The translations under genes were made by a program, and so were the position numbers. Under the pieces are notes generated by a model that worked only from the letters and a program-made list of their open reading frames with translations, was not told the origin of the DNA and did no database searches. Of a DNA stretch of 8,296 nt, positions 1 through 6,403 are shown piece after piece. The stretch is taken from NCBI GenBank assembly GCA_024691265.1, contig JAILNT010000003.1, forward strand, positions 1 through 8,296, given 5' to 3'. Origin of the DNA: Treponema sp. (GTDB taxonomy: Bacteria > Spirochaetota > Spirochaetia > Treponematales > Treponemataceae). Within the stretch, counting starts at the first letter, position 1, and each line of letters starts with the position of its first letter.

Positions 1-18
1 AAATTATTTAGCATGAAG

Positions 19-35
19 AAAATGTACTGTATTTT
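19..35. promoter_or_regulatory. Possible operator: GTACTGT core with A/T inverted arms
   Basis: AAAAT (19-23) and ATTTT (31-35) form inverted arms around the core GTACTGT (24-30). The 11-mer AAATGTACTGT at 20-30 recurs exactly at 7824-7834 in front of the GH4 gene, again between inverted A/T arms. Both copies lie within about 75 bases upstream of + strand enzyme genes of one sugar cluster, which suggests a shared regulator site. Short AT-rich repeats are common by chance, so this is a lead only. Confidence 0.25.
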
Positions 36-49
36 TGAAAAGTAAAGTT

Positions 50-55
50 TATAAT
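50..55 (+). promoter_or_regulatory. Candidate -10 box for the GH105 gene
   Basis: A perfect TATAAT lies 10 bases before the ATG at 66. No good -35 hexamer sits 16-18 bases upstream; TTGAAA at 35-40 is only 9 bases away. If the box is used, transcription would begin around 61-63 and the message would be almost leaderless, which agrees with the absence of a Shine-Dalgarno sequence before the ATG. In such AT-rich DNA a TATAAT can arise by chance, so this is tentative. Confidence 0.35.
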
Positions 56-65
56 TAATTTCATT

Positions 66-2237
66 ATGGCATACTATTTTGAAGATTATAAAGCTATTTA
101 CGGACAGTCTCATGGAGACATTGAACATACCCTTTCTGTTATGTCTGGTCGCTATATAGGCGAAAATCCTGAAAATAAATATACAGCTCGACCTTTTTCA
201 AATTGTGGACTTAAGCGAAATAAAGATTACCGTTATGAGTTTCATGGAAATGAAATATTCCCTGATGCAAAAGAATTCAGTTATGCGTATTTATGGGGAA
301 AAATGAAAAGAGAAGGAACCGGTTCTTTACGTTTTGTAATGATACCTTATGGTCCTTTCAAGATTTGGGTTAATGGAAAAGAAGTTTATGCTTCTACATT
401 TGAAGCTGAACGATATGATAATAATGCTATTACAATAGACCTTCCTATAGAAAAAGGCTGGAATCATCTTATAATTCGTTTTACAAAAACAAAAACAGGT
501 TTTGGTGGAGAATTTGGAACTTGGTTAGGTAAGCTTGATTATTATTTCATGCACGGTCTTAAAAGCCTTGAAGAAATGGAAGGTTTTGATTATACCGCTC
601 CTACAGATGAACATTATACAGTTTTCCCTAATGCAGAAGATAATGAATGTCCTGATTTTGCTTCAAAAATAGTTTCAAATCCTGAATGGACTGATAAGCA
701 GCTTGCTTTAGGTTCTATTGCTCGCGTATTTAATGATGTAAATATTTCAGGAAAGAAAGTTCTTGCTCGCACTAGATTTACAACTTATTATCCTGAAAAT
801 ATATCTTTAAAAGTTTTAGGAAATGCAGATACAAGCTTATATATTGATGGAGAAAGTGTAAGTGACAATGTAAATCTAAAAGCTGGATTACATCAGTTGC
901 TTGCTTTAGTAAATGTACCTTCATCTTATAAAACTGGTGATAAACTTGACTTTAATGTAGAACTGGTTGGAAAAGATGGTAAAATTGCATTAAAGAATCC
1001 ATTCCTCGTAGATAACAAAGAACTTTCATGGATATTTGCAGGTCCTTTTACAACTGTATCTGAGCCTACAATAAAAAAACTTGATGAGAATTCTTTAGTT
1101 GGAGAAAAAGACGAAAAAACATGGTGGAGAATTGATATTCCTGCTGGTTGGATAAGACTTTATAACGAAAATGCCTTGTTTGGACATTGGGATTATCCTT
1201 TGGGAGTAACTCTTTACGGACTTATCGAAACAGCCCGCCTTTTTGCAAAAGAAGGAAAAGTTGATACTATAGGAACATATGTAGAAAATCATGTAAAGAA
1301 AGCTGTTGCAACATTTGAGTATGCTCTTTTTGATAAGGCTAATTTTGGAGGAGCTACAGCAGTTCATCATCTTCTTTCTTCTATAGACTCACTTGACGAC
1401 TGTGGTTCATTCGGCTCATTAATGCTTGAAGTTGCTAAAGACCGTAATATTGGAGACTATAGCTATATAGCTAATTATGTAGGTGAATATATTACGAAAC
1501 ATCAAGCTCGTCTTGAAGATGGTTGCTTCTATCGTAAACAGATGATGCATAAATTTCACAATGGAACAATGTGGGCTGATGACTTATACATGAGTATACC
1601 TTTCCTTTGTCGTTATGCAGCCTTTACAAAAGACAGTTCAATTCTTGATGATGCTGCAAATCAGTTTATAGGCTTCAAGAAAAAGCTCTTTATGCCAGAA
1701 CAAAAACTTATGGCTCATGTATATGACTTCCGTCGTGATATGAACACTGGTGTACCTTGGGGTAGAGGTAACGGTTGGACAATCTTCTCTCTTACAGAGT
1801 TGCTTTCTGTTCTGCCTGAAAATCACCCTAAGAGACCTGAATTACTCAAGTTTTATAATGAACTTGCAGAAGGCTTCCTTTCAGTTCAAACAGAAGATGG
1901 CATGTGGCATCAGGTATTGAATATGAGCGATAGTTATCCTGAAAGTTCATGTACATCAATGTTTATTTGTGCTTATAGTCGTGGTATCAGAAATGGTTGG
2001 CTTGAAGGCGATACAGATAAATATAGAAAAGCTTGTGCAAAGGCATGGTCTGCACTTGAGCGTATTGCGATTGATAGGGCTGGAAATCTTTACGGTGTAT
2101 GCCGTGGTAGTGAGTTTGCTTTCAATCCTCGTTACTATTCAGAACACCTCTTACCTCAGCTTAATAATACACATGGTATTGGTATTACCTTGCTTGCTGG
2201 TGTTGAGATGTGCCGCTTGAATGCATATCAGAAATAA
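66..2237 (+). CDS. GH105-type unsaturated uronyl (rhamnogalacturonyl) hydrolase with N-terminal beta-rich region
   Basis: The 723-residue protein has a GH105/GH88-like (alpha/alpha)6-barrel in roughly residues 355-720. Recognised motifs are FGHWDYPLG (372-380), GTMWADDLYM (500-509), WGRGNGW (565-571), MWHQ (613-616) and a late GVCRGS. By family knowledge (YteR type), the enzyme hydrates the 4,5-unsaturated uronate left at the non-reducing end by a pectate or rhamnogalacturonan lyase, which releases it. D505 in WADD aligns with the proposed catalytic Asp. Ordinary GH105 proteins are about 370 residues, so about 350 N-terminal residues are extra. These are beta-rich and contain two similar passages (WVNGKEVY at 101-108, YIDGESV at 259-265), suggesting two galactose-binding-like sandwiches. 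No signal peptide is visible, so action on imported oligosaccharides in the cytoplasm is likely. ATG 66 lacks a Shine-Dalgarno sequence, but an in-frame stop at 36-38 rules out a much longer start. The gene ends before a strong terminator. The family call is firm; the exact substrate is inferred. Confidence 0.9.
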   Translation: MAYYFEDYKAIYGQSHGDIEHTLSVMSGRYIGENPENKYTARPFSNCGLKRNKDYRYEFHGNEIFPDAKEFSYAYLWGKMKREGTGSLRFVMIPYGPFKIWVNGKEVYASTFEAERYDNNAITIDLPIEKGWNHLIIRFTKTKTGFGGEFGTWLGKLDYYFMHGLKSLEEMEGFDYTAPTDEHYTVFPNAEDNECPDFASKIVSNPEWTDKQLALGSIARVFNDVNISGKKVLARTRFTTYYPENISLKVLGNADTSLYIDGESVSDNVNLKAGLHQLLALVNVPSSYKTGDKLDFNVELVGKDGKIALKNPFLVDNKELSWIFAGPFTTVSEPTIKKLDENSLVGEKDEKTWWRIDIPAGWIRLYNENALFGHWDYPLGVTLYGLIETARLFAKEGKVDTIGTYVENHVKKAVATFEYALFDKANFGGATAVHHLLSSIDSLDDCGSFGSLMLEVAKDRNIGDYSYIANYVGEYITKHQARLEDGCFYRKQMMHKFHNGTMWADDLYMSIPFLCRYAAFTKDSSILDDAANQFIGFKKKLFMPEQKLMAHVYDFRRDMNTGVPWGRGNGWTIFSLTELLSVLPENHPKRPELLKFYNELAEGFLSVQTEDGMWHQVLNMSDSYPESSCTSMFICAYSRGIRNGWLEGDTDKYRKACAKAWSALERIAIDRAGNLYGVCRGSEFAFNPRYYSEHLLPQLNNTHGIGITLLAGVEMCRLNAYQK

Positions 2238-2241
2238 AAGC

Positions 2242-2270
2242 TTGTTTTATAATTTTTGCTAATTTATTAT
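2242..2270 (+). promoter_or_regulatory. Candidate sigma-70-like promoter for the GH115-like gene
   Basis: TTGTTT (2242-2247), a 17-base spacer and TATTAT (2265-2270, five of six matches to TATAAT) form a plausible promoter in the gap after the GH105 gene. The predicted start, near 2277, falls inside the left arm of the terminator hairpin. A transcript starting there would lack most of that arm and should escape termination. This is a by-eye match in AT-rich DNA. Confidence 0.4.
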
Positions 2271-2312
2271 TGTAGTGGAATGTTTGCTTTAATGTTCCAC
2301 TACATTTTTTTT
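2271..2312 (+). terminator. Rho-independent terminator after the GH105 gene
   Basis: TGTAGTGGAA (2271-2280) pairs perfectly with TTCCACTACA (2295-2304), a 10-bp stem. Two G-T wobbles and two A-T pairs can extend it to 14 pairs around a 6-base loop. Eight T residues follow (2305-2312). It lies 33 bases after the GH105 stop codon and should end that transcript. Confidence 0.88.
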
Positions 2313-2318
2313 ATTTTC

Positions 2319-2324
2319 AAAGGG
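2319..2324 (+). promoter_or_regulatory. Ribosome binding site that decides the GH115-like start
   Basis: AAAGGG is the only Shine-Dalgarno-like run before this gene. It is 1 base from the ATG at 2326, too close to work, and 10 bases from the in-frame ATG at 2335. This favours 2335 as the start. Confidence 0.5.
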
Positions 2325-2334
2325 TATGAAAAGT

Positions 2335-4395
2335 ATGAAAAAAAAGTCTTTTAAGATAACTTATTCAACAAAAGTTTCAGTTCAAGATTTTGAAAATATT
2401 TCTGTAAAAAGAGCAGTAAAACGATTTTATAGAGATATTAGTATGACTTTAAAAGAATCTTCCTGTGAAAGTAATTATATATTAATAAAAAAAGATGAAA
2501 ATCTTGAATCTGAAGCATGGACATTTAATGCTGTAGATGAAAATACACTTTTAATAACTGCAAAAGACAATCTTGGCGTTATCTATTCATTGAATTTTAT
2601 AAGTGAACATTTCTTGAAAGTTCTGCCTTTCTGGTTTTGGAATAATCAGAATTTTATAAAAGCAAAAGAATATTCTATCCCTTTTCAAGAATATAAATCT
2701 AGTAAAAAGAAAATAAAATATCGTGGTTGGTTTATAAATGATGAAGTCATTCTTAATCATTGGAATGCCGGTCATGAAGATAACACTTTCGTTTGGGAAA
2801 TGGCATTAGAGTCCCTTTTAAGACTTGGTGGAAATATGGTTATTCCAGGAACTGGAAAAGTATCTCATAAACAAAGAAATCTTGCAGGAGAAATGGGATT
2901 ATATATAACTCATCATCATGCAGAACCTTTAGGTGCAGAAATGTTTGTAGATGTTTATCCTGGAGTTAATCCATCATATCTTGAAAATGCATCTTTATAT
3001 GAAAAACTTTGGAAAAAATCTATAGAAGAACAAAAAGATTATAATATCATTTGGAATCTAGGCTTTAGAGGACAGGGGGATATGCCTTTCTGGGCTAATG
3101 CAACAGATGCAGCCGCTTATGATACAGATGAAAAAAAAGGAAAACTTATTAGTGATATTATAAAAAAACAGTATGACTTCGTTCATGAATATATAAAAAA
3201 TCCTGTTTGCTCTACAAATCTTTACGGGGAAATTATGGAGCTTTATAAAAAAGGCTTTATAACTTTTCCTTCAGATGTAATTGTAATATGGGGGGACAAT
3301 GGATTTGGAAAAATGGTAAGTAGGCGGCAGGGAAATAATAATCCTCGTGTTGCTTCTTTACCGACAAAAAAAGATTTAGAAAATGATATTAATAATGGTA
3401 TCTATTATCATGTATCATTTTATGACCTCCAGGCAGCCTCTCATATAACTCAACTTTCTAATAGTCCTGACTTTGTTTTTAATGAATTGCATAATGTTTT
3501 ATCTAGTGCTTGTGATGATTTCTGGATTATAAATTGTTCAAATATAAAACCTCATGTATATCAACTTTCATTAATTGCTGATTTATGGAATGCAGAAAAT
3601 CCTTCTGTATGGGCTAATAGCAAATTCCTAAAAAATCTTACAGATAAATATCTAAAAGACTATTACAAATCTAATTCAGCAGATAGAAAAGAAATAAAGG
3701 AATGTATAGATGAGTATTTTGCTGCAATGGTAAAATATGGAAAAAATGAAGATGACCATGCTGGAGAGCAGTTTTATAATTATCTGGTTCGTGATTTTAT
3801 AACTTTCTGGCTAAAAAATGATTTTACTGCACCATGTAAATTTGCAATTTGGGCAACAGGAGAGAAAAAGTTCTCTGAGCAGATAGATTGGTTTTATAAA
3901 ACTCTTTTATCTCCTTTTCAAAAGCTTTCTGATTTATGTGATAAAGCTTTCTTGCTTTATACAAAATTAAAAAATAAAAACACAAAGACTCTTTTTTCTG
4001 AAAGTTTCTATTTGCAGATTTTAATTCATAAATATTGTTGTGAAGGTTCTGTTTTATTTTGTGAAAGCTGGAAAAATTTTGAGACAAAAAATTACAAAGC
4101 ATCTTTTGTTTTTGCAGGTAAGGCTCGTGATGCATTCAAAAAGGCTGTCGATGCAATGGTGAAATCTGAAGGACGTAAATGGAAAGGTTTTTATGATGAT
4201 GAATGTTTAAGCGATATTCGTTTTACAGTATATTGTCTTGAAAGTCTTATGCGGTGGATTCGCCTTTATGCAGAAGGACCACATTGTTATAGCTGGCTTA
4301 GGGAATATCTTGAGCCTGAAATAGGAAAAGGCGTTGCACAAACTAATACAATACTTCACCCTTCAGATGAAGAATTATATCAGGTTATGAAATAA
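2335..4395 (+). CDS. Divergent GH115-like glycoside hydrolase (alpha-glucuronidase family), short form
   Basis: The protein is 686 residues from ATG 2335; an alternative ATG at 2326 adds three. GH115 family marks appear in order: an N-terminal alpha/beta region to about 115; YRGWFINDE (129-137); LLRLGGN; THHHAEP (about 192-198); GFRGQGD (243-249); WGDNGFG (319-325); GIYYH (355-359); and the DDFWIIN/NIKP passage (394-406). A helical region fills the rest. Characterised GH115 enzymes remove alpha-1,2-linked (4-O-methyl)glucuronate from xylan and usually have a C-terminal beta domain and more than 800 residues; this one ends without it. From memory of the family, YYH is normally followed by x-D-Y and the later motif reads GDxKPxE. 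Here these read YYHVSFYD and SNIKPHV, so substrate or mechanism may differ. There is no signal peptide, so it is probably cytoplasmic. Base composition is poorer in G+C than in the neighbours. Family membership is likely; the activity is unproven. Confidence 0.82.
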   Translation: MKKKSFKITYSTKVSVQDFENISVKRAVKRFYRDISMTLKESSCESNYILIKKDENLESEAWTFNAVDENTLLITAKDNLGVIYSLNFISEHFLKVLPFWFWNNQNFIKAKEYSIPFQEYKSSKKKIKYRGWFINDEVILNHWNAGHEDNTFVWEMALESLLRLGGNMVIPGTGKVSHKQRNLAGEMGLYITHHHAEPLGAEMFVDVYPGVNPSYLENASLYEKLWKKSIEEQKDYNIIWNLGFRGQGDMPFWANATDAAAYDTDEKKGKLISDIIKKQYDFVHEYIKNPVCSTNLYGEIMELYKKGFITFPSDVIVIWGDNGFGKMVSRRQGNNNPRVASLPTKKDLENDINNGIYYHVSFYDLQAASHITQLSNSPDFVFNELHNVLSSACDDFWIINCSNIKPHVYQLSLIADLWNAENPSVWANSKFLKNLTDKYLKDYYKSNSADRKEIKECIDEYFAAMVKYGKNEDDHAGEQFYNYLVRDFITFWLKNDFTAPCKFAIWATGEKKFSEQIDWFYKTLLSPFQKLSDLCDKAFLLYTKLKNKNTKTLFSESFYLQILIHKYCCEGSVLFCESWKNFETKNYKASFVFAGKARDAFKKAVDAMVKSEGRKWKGFYDDECLSDIRFTVYCLESLMRWIRLYAEGPHCYSWLREYLEPEIGKGVAQTNTILHPSDEELYQVMK

Positions 4396-4404
4396 ATTAT
4401 TATG

Positions 4405-4456
4405 AAAAAAGCTCCTGAAAAAGGATATTATTCCAATTTTAGGAGCTTAAAATTTT
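4405..4456 (-). terminator. Bidirectional terminator between convergent units
   Basis: AAGCTCCT (4409-4416) pairs with AGGAGCTT (4441-4448). Four more pairs (one G-T), a 2x2 A-A internal loop and a GGA/TCC inner stem close on a 6-base loop (4426-4431). Read on the minus strand, six T residues end the stem (4410-4405), making a good terminator for the transporter operon. On the plus strand the stem is followed by AAAATTTT, a weaker signal that may still end the GH115-like transcript. Confidence 0.8.
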
Positions 4457-4459
4457 AGG

Positions 4460-5317
4460 CTAGTCTTTCATACCTGTTGTAACAAGACCTTGAACAATGT
4501 ATTTTTGGAATACAAGGAAGATTGCGATAACAGGAACAAGAGAAAGAGTTCCCATAGCAAAAATTGCACCCCAGTCTGTTGAAGTCTGAGGGTCAGAGAA
4601 CATTCTAAGTGCAAGTGAAACTGTGAAATTCTTTGGCTTATTCAAGTAAAGTAAAGGACCTAAGAAATCGTCCCATCTCCAGTAAAAGCTAAATATTGTA
4701 GATGTAATTAAAGCCGGAGTAATATTAGGGAAGATAATTCTTGTGAAGATTGAAAATTTGTTACAACCATCAATCATAGCTGATTCATCAAGTTCTTTTG
4801 GAATACCTCTTATGAACTGGACAGTAAGGAATATAAAGAAAGCCTGACCTGTGAATTGAGGAACAATCAAAGGTAAGAAAGTATTAATCCAGCCAATATT
4901 CTTGAATAAGATGAATTGAGGAATCATTACAACTTGATATGGCAGCATAAGTGTAAGAAACATACATGCATACCAGAAATTATGTCCACGAAATTTAATA
5001 CGGGCAAAACCATAAGCTACAATTGCAGAAGATAAAACAGCTCCAATTGTAGATAAAATTGTATAGAAGAATGAATTCTTAAAGAATGTTGTAAATGTTG
5101 TGGACTTATTAAAAGCCCAGCCTCTTGAATAATTATCTAAATGAATCTCTTTTGGAATAAGAGAAGCATTACCAAATATTTCCTGTGTAGTTTTAAAAGA
5201 GTTTGCAACCATCCATAAAATAGGATAAAGCATTACATAACCTAGTAAAATTACAAATACATGGAATATGATATCGTTACGAATACGCTTTGTTCTCATA
5301 GATTCTAAATTTGCCAT
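4460..5317 (-). CDS. Sugar ABC transporter permease, MalG/AraQ-like (CUT1 family)
   Basis: This 285-residue inner-membrane permease is the second of a pair that forms the channel of a CUT1 carbohydrate importer. Hydrophobic segments lie near residues 15-37, 84-106, 115-136, 148-168, 200-213 and 250-271, matching the six-helix MalG plan. The EAA loop that docks the ATPase is ESAMIDG (178-184) followed by IIFPN, with a Ser in place of the usual middle Ala. The C-terminus (QGLVTTGMKD) is typical of the family. An AAGGAGG Shine-Dalgarno sequence (5330-5324) sits 6 bases before the ATG and overlaps the stop codon of the upstream permease, 12 bases away, so the two are almost certainly co-transcribed and translationally coupled. 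Substrate is inferred from the neighbours. No ATPase gene is adjacent. Confidence 0.93.
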   Translation of the reverse strand: MANLESMRTKRIRNDIIFHVFVILLGYVMLYPILWMVANSFKTTQEIFGNASLIPKEIHLDNYSRGWAFNKSTTFTTFFKNSFFYTILSTIGAVLSSAIVAYGFARIKFRGHNFWYACMFLTLMLPYQVVMIPQFILFKNIGWINTFLPLIVPQFTGQAFFIFLTVQFIRGIPKELDESAMIDGCNKFSIFTRIIFPNITPALITSTIFSFYWRWDDFLGPLLYLNKPKNFTVSLALRMFSDPQTSTDWGAIFAMGTLSLVPVIAIFLVFQKYIVQGLVTTGMKD

Positions 5318-5329
5318 TACAAACCTCCT

Positions 5330-6271
5330 TTAGTCTTTTGACTCGTAGAATACCCACGAATCTGATGTCTTGAAAATAAGGCCTGTAAATACAGCAATAA
5401 TAATTACAAGAATCCAAGCAAGGGCTGATGAGTAACCCATATCAAAATATTTAAATGCATTTTGATACAAATATAAAGCATATACCAGAGTACTGTTCAT
5501 AGGGTCTCCTGTACCACCTGATACAACGAAAGCCTGTGTAAATACTGTAAATCCGTTAATGAGCTGCATAATCAAATTGAAGAAGATTATAGGTGTCATC
5601 TGTGGAATTGTTATATGGAAAAACTTTGCAACAGGGCCTGCTCCATCAATAGAAGCTGCTTCATAATAGCTTAAAGGAATTTGTTTAAGACCGGCAAGGA
5701 AGATAAGCATTGAAGAACCGAATTGCCAGACAGCAAGAATAATCAATGTCCAGATTGCGGTGTCTGGGCGTCCAATCCAGCTGATTGTACTATTTATACC
5801 TATACTTTGAAGAATGGCATTTATAGCACCATCAGAAACAAAAAGACGTCTCCACATAACTGCTATTGCGATACTTCCACCTACAATTGATGGAATGTAG
5901 TAAATTGCTTGATATAATCTTATAACTTTTGATGAACGATTAAAAAGGCATGCAACAAAAAAAGCAAATATTAAACGAGCTGGAACAGACACAAAAGCAT
6001 AAAAAAATGTTACTTGCAATGATTTCCAGAATAAATCGTCATGTGCTAAATCTACAAAGTTTTTTACACCTATGAATACAGGTTTTGCAAGTATATCATA
6101 CTTTGTAAATGAATAATAAAGAGAAGATAAAATAGGAATTATTGAAAATGCAAAAAATCCTATTAACCAAGGGCTTATAAATGCATATCCTGCAAGGTCT
6201 GTTAATCGTCTTTTCTTTTGTAAAGCAGGACGAAGAACATAACTATTTTCAGGTGTTTTTTTTCCTTTCAT
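5330..6271 (-). CDS. Sugar ABC transporter permease, MalF/UgpA-like (CUT1 family)
   Basis: This 313-residue membrane protein is the first permease of the pair. A basic cytoplasmic N-terminus (residues 1-25, ending QKKRRLTDLAGY) precedes hydrophobic segments near 28-50, 87-110, 122-144, 172-193, 226-247 and 280-300. The EAA loop is EAASIDGAG (204-212) with IP at 222-223, the conserved site that contacts the ATPase. AGGAAGGA (6288-6281) ends 9 bases before the ATG and supports this start. The gene follows the binding-protein gene after a 132-base gap holding a terminator-like hairpin, and it precedes the second permease by 12 bases. It should import the oligosaccharide degraded by the neighbouring hydrolases; the exact ligand cannot be read from the sequence. 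Confidence 0.93.
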   Translation of the reverse strand: MKGKKTPENSYVLRPALQKKRRLTDLAGYAFISPWLIGFFAFSIIPILSSLYYSFTKYDILAKPVFIGVKNFVDLAHDDLFWKSLQVTFFYAFVSVPARLIFAFFVACLFNRSSKVIRLYQAIYYIPSIVGGSIAIAVMWRRLFVSDGAINAILQSIGINSTISWIGRPDTAIWTLIILAVWQFGSSMLIFLAGLKQIPLSYYEAASIDGAGPVAKFFHITIPQMTPIIFFNLIMQLINGFTVFTQAFVVSGGTGDPMNSTLVYALYLYQNAFKYFDMGYSSALAWILVIIIAVFTGLIFKTSDSWVFYESKD

Positions 6272-6337
6272 TATAAACTATCCTTCCTGTTAATACTGTT
6301 GTTTTTTTATTTTAGAATAATTTAAGTTAATAAATAC

Positions 6338-6388
6338 AAAAAAAATATAAGGACTCAGAGACTTTAAATTAATAATCTCCGAATCCTT
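6338..6388 (-). terminator. Intra-operon hairpin with T-tract between binding protein and permease genes
   Basis: The arms at 6349-6361 and 6376-6388 pair over 13 bases (two of them G-T) around a 14-base loop. On the minus strand the stem is followed by TAT and then eight T residues (6345-6338), a textbook intrinsic terminator. The plus strand also has six T residues after the stem. Sitting between the binding-protein and permease genes, it probably lets only some transcripts through, or protects the 3' end of the binding-protein message. This would give more binding protein than permease, a common pattern in sugar importers. Confidence 0.82.
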
Positions 6389-6403
6389 TTTTATTAGAAA
6401 ATA

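Noticed and set aside
1095..1826. Open frames on the minus strand at 1095-1370 and 1638-1826
   Set aside because: They lie wholly inside the well-supported GH105 gene, have no ribosome site or recognisable motif, and read as low-complexity shadow frames.
1969..2220. Open + strand frame of 83 codons within the end of the GH105 gene
   Set aside because: It overlaps the conserved C-terminal part of the GH105 catalytic domain in another frame; its hydrophobic look is a frame artefact.
2271..2312. Attenuator or riboswitch of the GH115-like gene rather than a terminator of GH105
   Set aside because: There is no competing antiterminator arm, and the leader from the local promoter would start inside the stem; a simple terminator explains it better.
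2587..4135. Minus-strand open frames at 2587-2775 and 3824-4135
   Set aside because: Both are antisense to the GH115-like gene and show only the Phe/Lys-rich composition expected from AT-rich reverse frames.
6272..6337. Possible secondary promoter for the permease genes on the minus strand
   Set aside because: TTGTAT and TAAAAT are present but 19 bases apart, and the region is almost pure A/T, so such matches are expected by chance.
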